A DNA stretch of 37,702 nucleotides from Propionicimonas sp. (GTDB taxonomy: Bacteria > Actinomycetota > Actinomycetes > Propionibacteriales > Propionibacteriaceae), in contig NZ_JARKPQ010000156.1 of the NCBI RefSeq assembly GCF_029975155.1, positions 1-37,702 on the forward strand, given 5' to 3'. The translations under genes and the position numbers were made by a program. Below the pieces are notes generated by a model, which saw only the letters and a list, made by a program, of their open reading frames with translations, had not been told where the DNA came from and did not search any database. Of the stretch, positions 7,691 to 16,768 are shown piece after piece. How positions within the stretch are numbered: the first letter of the stretch is position 1; each line of letters starts with the position of its first letter.

Positions 7691-9247
7691 TCAGCCGTCC
7701 GCGGGACGGTCCGTCGCGGCGAGGAAGGCCTCGACCAGGGCTGCGCCCAGCGCCGCGCCGGGGCCGGGGGAGGCGCCCTTGAAGAGGGAGGCGGCCGCAC
7801 CGCCGCAGGCGTAGAGGCCGGGCAACGGCGTCCCGTCCGCGCGCAGCACCCGGGAGCGGGCGTCGATGAGCAGGCCGCCCTTCGTGCCCGCGTCCCCGGG
7901 GTAGACCTTCACCGCCCAGAAGGGCTGCTTGTCCACCTTGCCGAGGCTGGAGTTGCGCCGGCCGGCATGCTCACCGGAGGCGACGCTCCAGGCCGACTCG
8001 CCGCGGGAGAAGTCCAGGTCCTTGCCCTTGCCGGCGAACCCGTTGAACCGCACCACCGAGCCCAACAGGCCGGCGCGGTCGACGCCGAGCGCCTGCGCGA
8101 GGTCATTGAGGGTGCGGGCCCGCACCACCTCGCCGGCTTCCAGCGCCTTCTTCGGTGTGGTGCCGGCCGGCCACGGACCGAGGGGGACGGACTGGCGGTG
8201 CCGGTTGTCCAGCACCAGGAAGGACGGGACGGCGCGCATGCCGCGGCTGCGTTCGTACAGGGCACGGCCCGCGGTGTTCGCCGGCAGCGACTCGTCGAAG
8301 AACCGGTCACCGGCGGCGTCGACGATCAGGCAGTGCGGCTTGCCGCGGGCCTCGTCCAGCGACCAGGCGCGACCGTCGGCGAGCATGACCGGTGTCCACC
8401 AGGCCTCGTCGAGCCCGGCCGTCGCCGCTCCGCGCGCCATGGCGAGACCGAGCAGATCCCCGGTGTTCGCAGCGGCCGAGGTGGACCAGTCCGCATCGGT
8501 CGGCAGCGGCAGGTACTCCTCGCGGAGCTCCTGGCTCTGCTCGAACCCGCCGCTGGCCAGCAGCACCCGCGACGCCGTCACCGGCGTGTCCGTGCCGTCG
8601 CGGCGGACGACCACGCCGCCGATCCCGTCCTCGCCGGCGATGAGGTCGACAACCGGGGCGCTCAGCCACACCTCGACGCCGTTGGCCGTGGCGCGGTGCA
8701 GCAGGTGCCCGGCGAGCGCCTCGCCGGCAGTCTGCGTGGGCCGCCGGCCCGGCAGGAGTCTGCGCAGCCCGCCGCGGCCGCCGTCCCCGTCGCCACGGAG
8801 GCGGTCGGTCCACTCGCCCAGCACGCGCCGGTCGAGCGGCTGCGTGACGATGACCCGGCCCTGTGCCTTGCCGCCGGGCAGGTCAGGCTGGTGGTCGGGG
8901 ACGCCCCGCGCCACGGCGAGGGGCACGTTCGAGGACGTCAGCCAGCGCGCGAGCTTGCCGGCCGTGCGGGTGTAGGCGCTGCGCCGCTGTGCCGACGACG
9001 CCGGTGTGACCGGGCCGAGCAGAGCCTCGAGGTAGGCGTCCGCGTCGTCCGTGGAGTCGGCGGACGGCTTCGCCGTCAGGTGGTTGGCGGGCAGCCACAG
9101 CCGTCCGTCCGTCAGCGCGGTGCTACCGCCGGCGACCTCGTCGGCCTCGACGACCAGCACCCGGTCGCCCAGCCGCCGGGACGCGACCGCGGCGAGCAGG
9201 CCGGCGGCCCCCGCGCCGACGACGATCAGGTCGAAGTCCGTTGTCAT
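7691..9247 (-). CDS. FAD-dependent oxidoreductase (FAD_binding_2, fumarate reductase/ketosteroid dehydrogenase-like)
   Basis: A 518-residue flavoprotein. The dinucleotide-binding motif VVGAGAAG (9-16), then EADEVAGGSTALTDGRLW, is typical of the fumarate reductase flavoprotein/3-ketosteroid dehydrogenase fold. A middle cap domain and a C-terminal FAD segment follow (LYACGGAA...SPGPGAALGAALVEA). ATG at 9247 is 2 bases after the pepA stop, so the two are co-transcribed. In 3-ketosteroid-1-dehydrogenases the segment before PGPG normally carries a catalytic Tyr (YPGPG); here it is Ser (S493), arguing against that activity. No heme, Fe-S or membrane segments are visible. The substrate is unknown. 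Confidence 0.88.
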   Translation of the reverse strand: MTTDFDLIVVGAGAAGLLAAVASRRLGDRVLVVEADEVAGGSTALTDGRLWLPANHLTAKPSADSTDDADAYLEALLGPVTPASSAQRRSAYTRTAGKLARWLTSSNVPLAVARGVPDHQPDLPGGKAQGRVIVTQPLDRRVLGEWTDRLRGDGDGGRGGLRRLLPGRRPTQTAGEALAGHLLHRATANGVEVWLSAPVVDLIAGEDGIGGVVVRRDGTDTPVTASRVLLASGGFEQSQELREEYLPLPTDADWSTSAAANTGDLLGLAMARGAATAGLDEAWWTPVMLADGRAWSLDEARGKPHCLIVDAAGDRFFDESLPANTAGRALYERSRGMRAVPSFLVLDNRHRQSVPLGPWPAGTTPKKALEAGEVVRARTLNDLAQALGVDRAGLLGSVVRFNGFAGKGKDLDFSRGESAWSVASGEHAGRRNSSLGKVDKQPFWAVKVYPGDAGTKGGLLIDARSRVLRADGTPLPGLYACGGAAASLFKGASPGPGAALGAALVEAFLAATDRPADG

Positions 9248-9249
9248 CG

Positions 9250-10746
9250 TCAGTTCGCCAGCGCGTGCGCCAGTGCGATCAGGGTGCGCACGCCCATTCC
9301 GGTGCCGCCGGCGGGGGTGTAGTCGTACGGGCTGCCGGAGTTGAACGCCGGACCGGCGATGTCGAGGTGCGCCCAGGGAATCTCCGCCGGCACGAACTCG
9401 GAGAGGAACGCCGCTGCGGTGAGGGCGCCGCCGGCCCTGTCCCCGGTCGACTTCAGGTCGGCGACCTTGGAGTCGAGCTTCGGCCGGGCGTCTTCCGGGA
9501 TCGGCAGCTGCCAGAACTGCTCGCCGGCCGCCTCCGCCGCGTCCAGGACCAGGTCGGCGGTGGCGTCGTCCCGGGCCATCAAGCCGGCGACCCGCTCGCC
9601 GAGGGCGACCACGCAGGCGCCGGTCAGGGTCGCCACATCGAGGACGAGGTCGGGCTTCTCCTCGGAGCCCTTCACCAGCGCGTCGGCCATCACGAGGCGG
9701 CCCTCCGCGTCGGAGTTGCCGTTCTCGACGGTCTTGCCGCCGTACATCGTGAGCACGTCGGACGGCCGGTACGAACCGCCGGACGGCATGTTCTCCGCCA
9801 TCGACGCCCAGGCCGTGACCCGGATCCGCAGACCCAGCTCGGCGATCGCGACGGTCGCGGCGAGCACGGCGGCCGCGCCGGCCATGTCGCACTTCATGGT
9901 GTACATGCCGTCCGCCGGCTTGAGGTTCAGGCCACCGGTGTCGAAGGTGATGCCCTTGCCGACCAGGACGAGGTGGAACCGCGCGCCGCGCGGGGCGTAG
10001 GAGAGCTTCACGAGGCGCGGCTTGCGCTCGGAGCCGCCGCCGACGGCGAGGATGCCGCCGAAGCCCTCCTTCTCCAGCGCCTTGTCGTCCCATACGTCGA
10101 CGGCGAGCTTCTGGCCGCGCGACGCAGCCCGCACCGCGTCGGCGAAGGACTCGGGGTAGAGCAGGTTCGCGGGGGTGTTCACCCAGTCGCGCGCGGCGAT
10201 CACGGCCTTCGCCGTCGTGGTCGCGAGATCGAGCGCCTGCCGCGCCTCCGGCCGGCGATTCGTGGAGACGAGCACGATGTCGGTCACGCCGGCCGCGTCC
10301 GAGCTGACCGGACGGTAGCTGTACGCGCCGAGCAGGGCGCCCTCGGCAGCGCCCTTGATCACCTGGGGCTCCGTGGTCTCGAGGCTGATCGTGACGGTCT
10401 GGGGGACGGGGGCGCGCAGCCCCGCGACCAGCCGGACGGCCGAGCCCACGGCTCGCCGCACCTGTTCCGGAGTGACGTCGATCGGTCCGAGCCCGGTCAC
10501 GACCACGCGCAGCCCGCCCGGCCCGGCGACCAGCACGGACGTGCCCGGCTTGGCCGAGGCGCCCAGCTGGCGGGCGATTCCGGCGAGGTCGGTGCCGAAG
10601 GTCTTGGTGAACGACTTGGCCAGGTCATCCGGGAAGCCCATCAGGACCTCGCCCTCCGACGCCTCGGCGAAGCCGACCACGAGGATGCCCGGGTCCTTGC
10701 CGACGCTGGTCGAGAGGGTGATGGTGGGGACGGTGGGAGTCGGCAC
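9250..10746 (-). CDS. pepA: Leucyl aminopeptidase (M17)
   Basis: Cytosolic di-metal aminopeptidase that removes N-terminal residues from peptides. The 498 residues give normal length. The N-terminal macro-like domain (about 1-160) is less conserved. The catalytic domain has VGKGITFDTGG (metal-binding Lys and Asp), MYTMKCDMAGAAAV, and NSDAEGR in place of the usual NTDAEGR, followed by DVATLTGAC. GTG at 10746 is preceded by AGAGAGGA at good distance. The open frame runs on upstream but loses coding character and enters the repeat region, so the GTG is preferred. The position next to a divergent gcvT region and upstream of sucB parallels other actinobacteria. Confidence 0.95.
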   Translation of the reverse strand: MPTPTVPTITLSTSVGKDPGILVVGFAEASEGEVLMGFPDDLAKSFTKTFGTDLAGIARQLGASAKPGTSVLVAGPGGLRVVVTGLGPIDVTPEQVRRAVGSAVRLVAGLRAPVPQTVTISLETTEPQVIKGAAEGALLGAYSYRPVSSDAAGVTDIVLVSTNRRPEARQALDLATTTAKAVIAARDWVNTPANLLYPESFADAVRAASRGQKLAVDVWDDKALEKEGFGGILAVGGGSERKPRLVKLSYAPRGARFHLVLVGKGITFDTGGLNLKPADGMYTMKCDMAGAAAVLAATVAIAELGLRIRVTAWASMAENMPSGGSYRPSDVLTMYGGKTVENGNSDAEGRLVMADALVKGSEEKPDLVLDVATLTGACVVALGERVAGLMARDDATADLVLDAAEAAGEQFWQLPIPEDARPKLDSKVADLKSTGDRAGGALTAAAFLSEFVPAEIPWAHLDIAGPAFNSGSPYDYTPAGGTGMGVRTLIALAHALAN

Positions 10747-11010
10747 GGCGGGTCCTCTCTGATGGCGCGGCCGTTGGGCGGCTGCGACTCCTAAGGCTAG
10801 TCCCGAGTTGTCCACAGATGTCTCGAACCCCTCGATGCGGGCGCGCGGTGCTCTGGCTGTCGTCCCGGCCCCCTGTCCGTCGTCCCGGCGAACGCCGGGA
10901 TCCCCTGCGCCGGTCTGGCAAGCCCACTGCAGGGATCCCGGATCGAGTCCGGGATGACGTGGAGTCCGGGATGCGGCGACAAGAACGCCCGAAACGGCCA
11001 GACTGCTGCT
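10747..11010. other. Divergent intergenic region, pepA / iron-type dehydrogenase
   Basis: The 264 bases between two divergent starts must hold both promoters, but I see no convincing -35/-10 pair. It contains the family A doublet (10879-10959) and otherwise no coding signal. Confidence 0.6.
10879..10959. repeat. Family A doublet in a divergent promoter region
   Basis: CGTCCCGGCGAACGCCGGGATCCC (10881-10904) and GGATCCCGG-ATCGAGT-CCGGGATGACG (10933-10959) form two hairpins with a spacer of about 28 bases. This is the reverse orientation of the doublet at 7567-7645. A further degenerate piece (AGTCCGGGATG) follows at 10963-10973. Confidence 0.85.
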
Positions 11011-12135
11011 GTGACCTCCTTCACCTTCGCCACCGCCGGCCGGATCTCGTTCGGGGCCGGGTCCCGCCGCGAGTTGGCCGCCGCCGTCGCGGGACTGGGC
11101 TCCCGTCCCCTGGTCTGCACGGGGTCGGACCCCACCCGGCACGCCGAGCTGCTCGCCGGGCTGCCGGACGCCGCCACCTTCGCGATCAGCGGCGAGCCCA
11201 CCATGGACGTCGTCCGCACCGGGGCGCAGGCCGCCCGCGAGCACGGCGCGGACGTGGTGGTGGGCCTCGGCGGCGGTGCGGTGCTGGACGCCGCGAAGAT
11301 CATCGCCGCCCTCGTCACCAACGGCGGCGACCCGCTCGACTACGCGGAGGTGATCGGGGCAGGCAAGCCGCTGGGGGTCCCGTGCCTGCCGTTCGTCGCC
11401 GTGCCCACCACGTCCGGCACCGGCTCGGAGGTGACCGCCAACGGCGTGGTCACCTCGACCGAGCACCGGGTGAAGGTCAGCCTGCGGTCGGCGTCCATGC
11501 TGGCCCGGGTCGCGCTCGTCGATCCGGAACTGACTCTCGGCTGCCCGCCCGCCGTGACCGCGCACGCCGGCCTGGACGCGCTGGTGCAGTGCATCGAGCC
11601 GTTCGTCTCCCCGTTCGCCAATCCGCTCGTCGACGGGTTCTGCCGCGAGGGCATCCGGCGGGCCGCCTCCGGGTTGCGCCGGGCGTACGACGACGGCTCC
11701 GATCTGGCAGCGCGCACCGACGTGAGCCTGTGCTCCCTCCTGTCGGGACTCGCCCTCGCCAACGGCAAGCTCGGTGCCGCCCACGGCATCGCCGGGCCGC
11801 TCGGTGGGTACATCGGCGCTCCCCACGGCGCGATCACCGCGTCCGTGATGACCGCGGTCTGCGAGTTCAACCTCGCCCACGGCGACGAACGCACCCGCGA
11901 GCGGTACGCCGAGGTCGGCGAACTGCTCACCGGCAATCGGGACGCGAACGCCCTGCTCGACTGGTGGAACGAGACCGTCGCGGAACTCGGCGTGGAGGGG
12001 CTCGCGGCCGTCGGTCTCACCGAGGACGGCATCGGCCCGGTCGCCGAGGCCGCGGCGAAGGCGTCCAGCACGAAGGGCAACCCGGTGCCGGTCAGCCCCG
12101 CCGACTTCGCCGCCATCCTGCGCCGCTCCCTGTAG
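11011..12135 (+). CDS. Iron-containing alcohol dehydrogenase family protein
   Basis: A 374-residue group III (iron-dependent) dehydrogenase/maleylacetate reductase-type protein. It has an NAD(P)-binding N-terminal half with GLGGGAVLDAAK (the family GGGS-type loop), the signature TTSGTGSEVTANGVV, and metal-site His residues in HAGLDALVQCIE and in the segment ending GAPHGA. GTG at 11011 (VTSFTFATAGRISFGAG) matches the usual N-terminus; the open frame upstream runs into the repeat and is not used. The substrate cannot be told (alcohol, aldehyde or maleylacetate). The gcvT-like gene follows after 55 bases. Confidence 0.9.
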   Translation: MTSFTFATAGRISFGAGSRRELAAAVAGLGSRPLVCTGSDPTRHAELLAGLPDAATFAISGEPTMDVVRTGAQAAREHGADVVVGLGGGAVLDAAKIIAALVTNGGDPLDYAEVIGAGKPLGVPCLPFVAVPTTSGTGSEVTANGVVTSTEHRVKVSLRSASMLARVALVDPELTLGCPPAVTAHAGLDALVQCIEPFVSPFANPLVDGFCREGIRRAASGLRRAYDDGSDLAARTDVSLCSLLSGLALANGKLGAAHGIAGPLGGYIGAPHGAITASVMTAVCEFNLAHGDERTRERYAEVGELLTGNRDANALLDWWNETVAELGVEGLAAVGLTEDGIGPVAEAAAKASSTKGNPVPVSPADFAAILRRSL

Positions 12136-12160
12136 CCGGGGGCGGCCCGCGCGGGTGGCC

Positions 12161-12166
12161 TAGGGT
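12161..12166 (+). promoter_or_regulatory. Candidate -10 box for the gcvT-like gene
   Basis: TAGGGT lies 24 bases upstream of the ATG at 12191, with AGGAAGG as ribosome-binding site between. The hexamer fits the actinobacterial TANNNT consensus and recurs before ctaC. No clear -35 is seen. Confidence 0.45.
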
Positions 12167-12190
12167 GTGTCTCGAACAGGAAGGGCACCG

Positions 12191-13288
12191 ATGACCGAAC
12201 CGCTCCACTCGCCGCTGCACGACCGCCACGTCGCCCTCGGCGCGAAGTTCTCCGAGTTCGGCGGCTGGCTGATGCCGCTGCAGTACTCCGGGGTGGTCGC
12301 GGAGCACCGGGCGGTGCGGACGGCGGTGGGGATCTTCGACGTCAGCCACCTCGGCAAGCTGCGGATCTCGGGCGAGGGTGCCGCCGACTTCGTGAACCGG
12401 TGCATCACCAACGACCTCGGCCGGATCACCCCCGGGCACGCGCAGTACACGCTGCTCTGCAACGAGGTCGGTGGGGTCGTGGACGACCTGATCAGCTACC
12501 TGGTCTCCCCGGAGGAGGTCTTCCTGATCCCCAACGCGGCCAACACGACCACGGTCGGGGAGCTGCTGGCCGCGGCGGCCCCGTCCAGAGTGACGGTGGC
12601 CAACGAGCACCGCGATCACGCCGTCCTCGCCGTGCAGGGGACCAGCTCGGACGAGACCCTCGCCGCGCTCGGCCTGCCGGTCGACCTCGACTACCTGAGC
12701 TTCGCCGAGGCCACCTGGAACGGGGTCGAGCTGGTCGTCTGCCGCACCGGCTACACCGGCGAGCGCGGCTACGAGTTGGTCGTGCCGGCCGCGGCGGCCG
12801 GCCGGGTCTGGGACCAAGTGCTCGCCGCCGGCGCGGAGTACGACATCCTGCCCTGTGGCCTCGGTGCACGGGACACGCTGCGCACCGAGATGGGCTATCC
12901 GCTGCACGGCCACGACCTCAGTCCCGAGATCTCCCCGGTGATGGCCAACCTCGGCTGGGCCGTCGGCTGGGACAAGACCGACTTCTGGGGCGCGGCTGCC
13001 CTCCGGGAACAGCGGGCGGCGAAGTCCGGGCCGCTGTCGCGCGGCCTGAAGTCGCTCGGCCGGGGCATCCCGCGTCCCGGCATGGTCGTGCGCAGGGACG
13101 GGACGGACGTCGGCGAGGTCACGTCCGGCACGTTCTCCCCGACGCTCGGGACGGGCATCGCGCTGGCGCTGCTGGACCGCTCGGTCAGCCTCGGTGACCA
13201 GGTGGACGTGGTCGTCCGCGACCGGCTCGAGCCGTTCGAGGTGGTCAAGCCGCCGTTCGTGGAACCCGGGGTCAGGGAGGCCGCCTGA
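12191..13288 (+). CDS. gcvT: Aminomethyltransferase / GcvT family protein
   Basis: A 365-residue folate-dependent aminomethyltransferase (T protein of the glycine cleavage system). Visible motifs: [21 protein letters not shown] at the N-terminus, [13 protein letters not shown], and [14 protein letters not shown] with the catalytic Asp region. Next come [35 protein letters not shown] and the C-terminal barrel with [13 protein letters not shown]. All GcvT landmarks are present. ATG at 12191 with AGGAAGG is preferred over the in-frame GTG at 12167. No gcvP or gcvH is nearby, so its partners must be encoded elsewhere; a folate-binding repair role is a less likely alternative. The stop overlaps the next start (TGATG). 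Confidence 0.93.
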   Translation: MTEPLHSPLHDRHVALGAKFSEFGGWLMPLQYSGVVAEHRAVRTAVGIFDVSHLGKLRISGEGAADFVNRCITNDLGRITPGHAQYTLLCNEVGGVVDDLISYLVSPEEVFLIPNAANTTTVGELLAAAAPSRVTVANEHRDHAVLAVQGTSSDETLAALGLPVDLDYLSFAEATWNGVELVVCRTGYTGERGYELVVPAAAAGRVWDQVLAAGAEYDILPCGLGARDTLRTEMGYPLHGHDLSPEISPVMANLGWAVGWDKTDFWGAAALREQRAAKSGPLSRGLKSLGRGIPRPGMVVRRDGTDVGEVTSGTFSPTLGTGIALALLDRSVSLGDQVDVVVRDRLEPFEVVKPPFVEPGVREAA

Positions 13289-14250
13289 TGCGCTACGCGC
13301 CACTGGGCGACAGCGGACTGGTGGTGTCCGTCGTCGGCGTCGGCTGCAATGCCTTCGGCGCGCGGATCGACGCCGGCCAGACGAAGGGCGTCGTCGATGC
13401 GGCGATCGACGACGGCATCACGCTGTTCGACACCGCCGACGCCTACGCCGACGGGGCGAGTGAGGAGTTGCTCGGCCGGGCCCTGGGGCCGCGGCGGGAG
13501 GACGTGATCGTCGCCACCAAGTTCGGCATGGGCGACCACGACGCGGAGCACTTCGGCGCGCACGGCGGACGGCGCTACGTGCGGCGGGCGGTCGAGGCCA
13601 GCCTGCGCCGGCTCGGCACCGACTACATCGACCTGTACCAGTTGCACCGGCCCGACCCGATCACCCCGATCGAGGAGACCCTGCAGGCGATGGGCGAGCT
13701 GGTCGCCGAGGGGAAGGTGCGCTACCTCGGGTCGTCCAACCTCTCGGCCTGGCAGGTGGTGGACGCCGACTGGACGGCGCGCACGCCCGGGCTGCACCGC
13801 TTCATCTCGGCCCAGAACGAGTACTCGCTGTACAACCGGCTGGCCGAGCGCGAGCTGGTCCCGGCGTGCGAGCGGGTCGGCGTGGGCGTCCTGCCGTACT
13901 TTCCGCTGGCGTACGGCCTGCTCACCGGCAAGTACCACCGCGGTGAGGCGGCGCCGGAGGGCACGCGGCTGGCCCGCACCGACCAGGCGAAGCGACTCGC
14001 CGGCGCGGACTGGGACCGGATCGAGGCCCTCCAGGCGTTCGCGGACGCTCGCGGCATCTCCCTGCTCACCCTCGCGATCGGCGGCCTGGCCGCCCAGCCG
14101 GCGGTCGGCAGCGTGATCTGCGGCGCGACCCGGCCCGAACAGATCGCGGCGAACGTCGCCGCCGGCGAGTGGGAGCCGACCGCGTCCGACCTGGCCGCCC
14201 TGGACGACCTGCGGGAGACCCCGGCGTTCTCCTACACCACGTTCGCGTGA
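13288..14250 (+). CDS. Aldo/keto reductase
   Basis: A 320-residue NADPH-dependent oxidoreductase with a TIM barrel. The catalytic tetrad can be placed: Asp and Tyr in FDTADAYADGASEELLG, Lys in ATKFGMG, His in LYQLHRPDP. The NADP-binding end is marked by GSVICGATRPEQIAANVAA. ATG at 13288 overlaps the gcvT-like stop by one base (TGATG), so the two are translated together. The substrate is unknown; the fused context with a GcvT protein does not suggest one. Confidence 0.93.
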   Translation: MRYAPLGDSGLVVSVVGVGCNAFGARIDAGQTKGVVDAAIDDGITLFDTADAYADGASEELLGRALGPRREDVIVATKFGMGDHDAEHFGAHGGRRYVRRAVEASLRRLGTDYIDLYQLHRPDPITPIEETLQAMGELVAEGKVRYLGSSNLSAWQVVDADWTARTPGLHRFISAQNEYSLYNRLAERELVPACERVGVGVLPYFPLAYGLLTGKYHRGEAAPEGTRLARTDQAKRLAGADWDRIEALQAFADARGISLLTLAIGGLAAQPAVGSVICGATRPEQIAANVAAGEWEPTASDLAALDDLRETPAFSYTTFA

Positions 14251-14270
14251 ACCGCTGACGATTCGCAGAG

Positions 14271-14460
14271 GTCATCCCCGGGCCTTAACCGAGATGACGT
14301 TCGCCGAGTGGCGATGCTGGTGCGGGGATCCCGGCGTTCGCCGGGATGACGCGTTCGCCGGGATGACGTGGAGGGAGATGTCATCCCGGGCTTGACCCGG
14401 GATCCCGTTTGTCGAGTTGCCACGTCGGTGCGGGGATGACGCGTTCGCCGGGATGACGGG
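14271..14460. repeat. Family A cluster: two doublets plus extra half-units
   Basis: Fills most of the 251-base gap between convergent aldo/keto reductase and hutI. First doublet: a decayed GTCATCCCCGGG... unit (14271-14299) and GGATCCCGGCGTTCGCCGGG (14336-14355 region), followed by a tandem half-unit (CGTTCGCCGGGATGACG, 14352-14368). Second doublet: GTCATCCCGGG...CCCGGGATCCC (14380-14406) and a shortened GGGGATGACGCGTTCGCCGGG unit ending at 14458. The remaining bases (14461-14501) show nothing. Confidence 0.88.
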
Positions 14461-14501
14461 GTGGGCCGCCGGGGGACGAGGCATGGCGGCCACAGGCCCC
14501 G

Positions 14502-15647
14502 CTACGTGCTGAGCACCCCGCTACTGAGCACACGCTTGACCAGCGGCACGCCCGGGCGGTAGGCGAGATGGACGTGGCTGGGCGCGTCCAGCAGCACGAG
14601 GTCGGCGCGGGCGCCGACGCCGAGCTGGCCGACGTCGTCGCGGCGCAGCGATTCGGCGCCGCCGCGAGTGGCGGCCCGCAGCGCCTCCTCCGGCGTGAGG
14701 CCCATCTCCCGGACCGCCAGTGCGATGCAGAACGGCATCGACGACGTGTAGCTGGTGCCGGGGTTGCAGTCGGTGGCGAGCGCGATCCGCACGCCCGCGT
14801 CCCGCAGGCGGCGGGCGTCCGGATAGGGGTGCTTCGTGGAGAACTCGACCCCCGGAAGCAGACCGGCCACGACTCCCGAGTCGGCGAGCGCGGACACGTC
14901 GGCGTCGGTCAGGTACGTGCAGTGGTCGGCCGCCGCGGCACCGAGTTCGCAGGCCAGCTGGACGCCGGGTCCGTGGCCCAGTTGATTGGCGTGGACGCGC
15001 GGCTGCAGCCCGGCCGCCATGCCCGCCTCGAGAACCGTCCGCGCCTGGTCGGCGTCGAAGGCGCCGGTCTCGCAGAACACGTCCACCCACCTGGCCAGCG
15101 GCGCGCACCGGGTGAGCATCTCGCCGGTGACCAGGTCGACGTAGGCGTCGGCGGTCCAGCCGTCGGGCACGACGTGCGCGCCCAGGTAGGTGGTCTCGGC
15201 GGTCAGCCCGGAAGCCACCCGCAGCAGTGTCTCCTCGGTGGCGACGTCCAGGCCGTAGCCGCTCTTGATCTCCACGGTCGTGGTGCCCTGGGCGTGCAGC
15301 TCGGCCAGCCGGTGCCGGGCCAGCTTCCGCAACTCCGCCTCGCCGGCCTCCCGGGTGGCGACGACGGTCGTCCGGATGCCGCCGGCCTCGTAGCGTTGCC
15401 CGGCCATCCGGGCCGCGAACTCCGCGGCCCGGTCGCCGGCGAACACCAGGTGCGTGTGGGAGTCGACGAAGCCGGGGACGACGGCACCACCGCCTGCGTC
15501 GATCCGCTCGTCGGCGGCCGGGGTGGCGCTCGACGGTCCCAGCCAGGCCACCCGCCCGTCCTCGACGACCAGACCCGCGCCGTGGCGGATCGGCTGGTCG
15601 GGTTCCCAGGTGACCAGCTCGCCGATGTTGGCGATGGCGACGCTCAT
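14502..15647 (-). CDS. hutI: Imidazolonepropionase
   Basis: Third enzyme of histidine degradation: hydrolyses 4-imidazolone-5-propionate to N-formimino-L-glutamate. An amidohydrolase-superfamily protein of 381 residues. Visible metal and substrate motifs: [46 protein letters not shown] and [19 protein letters not shown] at 15647 overlaps the hutF stop (ATGA). It is the last gene of the hut operon; the family A cluster lies just downstream. Confidence 0.96.
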   Translation of the reverse strand: MSVAIANIGELVTWEPDQPIRHGAGLVVEDGRVAWLGPSSATPAADERIDAGGGAVVPGFVDSHTHLVFAGDRAAEFAARMAGQRYEAGGIRTTVVATREAGEAELRKLARHRLAELHAQGTTTVEIKSGYGLDVATEETLLRVASGLTAETTYLGAHVVPDGWTADAYVDLVTGEMLTRCAPLARWVDVFCETGAFDADQARTVLEAGMAAGLQPRVHANQLGHGPGVQLACELGAAAADHCTYLTDADVSALADSGVVAGLLPGVEFSTKHPYPDARRLRDAGVRIALATDCNPGTSYTSSMPFCIALAVREMGLTPEEALRAATRGGAESLRRDDVGQLGVGARADLVLLDAPSHVHLAYRPGVPLVKRVLSSGVLST

Positions 15648-16768
15648 GACCGGCTCCAGACCTCGGTGACGACGGCTTCCAGTTCAGCCTGCACCCAGGC
15701 GGGGTCGAGGTCAGCGGGCGGCACAACGTCCGCGGCGGTGGCGGCCCAGAGCGGCTCGGCCACTCCCGCGGTGCGTGCCGACCCGGTCAGTTCGAAGCCC
15801 CCGAGACCCTCGAAGCCGAGCGACGCGGCGCCGTCGGTCGTCGCCGCACGCCACAACTGCTCGGCCGTCCAGCCCTCCCGCTCTCCGGACGCCAGCCGTT
15901 CGTGCATGGCGAGTCCTCTGGCTTCGGCGAACATGTCGATGACCGTGTGGGAGTCCGATCCGAGGGTGATCCGCGCGCCGGCCTCCCGCAGGGCCACGGA
16001 CGGCCCGATCCCGTCGGCGAGCTCCGCCTCCGTGGTCGGGCAGAAGCAGGCGAACCCCCCGGACCGCCCCAGGGTCGCGATGTCGCCCGCGCTCAGGTGG
16101 GTGGCGTGGACGGCGGTCGTCCGCGGGCTCCAGACCCCGGCGTCGGCCAGCAGCCGGACGGGCGTGCGTCCGGTCGCGGCGAGACAGGCGGCGTTCTCTG
16201 CCGGCTGCTCGGAGACGTGGACGTGCAGTGGCGCGTCCGGCAATGCGGCGGCGACGACCGGCAGCGATGCCTCGTCGACGGCCCGCACCGAGTGGATGGC
16301 GGCCCCGATCACCACGGCCGGGTTGCCGGCGTACCTGGCGGCGAGCGCGGCGGCGTGAGTGGCCCACGTGTCGGCGTCCGGGTAGGTGAACCGGCGCTGC
16401 GCGGGTGCGGGCTCGGCACCGTCGAAGCCGGCCCGCAGGTAGCAGGTGTCCAGCAGGCAGATCCGGATGCCGACCTCCCAGGCGGCCGCGATCACCGCGT
16501 CCGCCATGGCGTGCGGATCGGCGTAGGGCATCCCGCCCGGGCTGTGGTGCAGGTAGTGGAACTCGCCGACCGCGCCGATCCCGGCCAGCGCCATCTCGGC
16601 GTAGGTGGCCCGGGCGAGCCGGTGGTAGAGGTCGGGGTCGAGCACCTGGGCGACCGCGTACATGCCGTCCCGCCAGCCCCAGAAGTCGGCGCCGCCGACC
16701 GCGCGACCGCGCAGCGCCCGGTGGAACGCATGGGAGTGGCAGTTCGCGAACGCGGGATAGGTGGTCAC
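15644..16768 (-). CDS. hutF: Formimidoylglutamate deiminase, lacking the N-terminal subdomain
   Basis: Converts N-formimino-L-glutamate to N-formyl-L-glutamate and ammonia. Motifs of the amidohydrolase barrel are present: [13 protein letters not shown] (HxH metal site), [21 protein letters not shown] and [11 protein letters not shown]. The GTG at 16768 overlaps the stop of the preceding M20 gene (GTGA). From it the protein has 374 residues and the HxH begins at about residue 10. HutF proteins are normally about 440-460 residues, with a 50-70 residue beta-sandwich segment before HxH. The frame upstream inside the neighbour does not encode that segment. So the N-terminal part is absent; whether activity is kept is uncertain. 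Confidence 0.9.
   Translation of the reverse strand: MTTYPAFANCHSHAFHRALRGRAVGGADFWGWRDGMYAVAQVLDPDLYHRLARATYAEMALAGIGAVGEFHYLHHSPGGMPYADPHAMADAVIAAAWEVGIRICLLDTCYLRAGFDGAEPAPAQRRFTYPDADTWATHAAALAARYAGNPAVVIGAAIHSVRAVDEASLPVVAAALPDAPLHVHVSEQPAENAACLAATGRTPVRLLADAGVWSPRTTAVHATHLSAGDIATLGRSGGFACFCPTTEAELADGIGPSVALREAGARITLGSDSHTVIDMFAEARGLAMHERLASGEREGWTAEQLWRAATTDGAASLGFEGLGGFELTGSARTAGVAEPLWAATAADVVPPADLDPAWVQAELEAVVTEVWSRS

Noticed and set aside
14271-14460. Regularly repeated units considered as a CRISPR array.
   Set aside because: Units are palindromes of unequal spacing with similar, not unique, spacers, and no cas genes are present.
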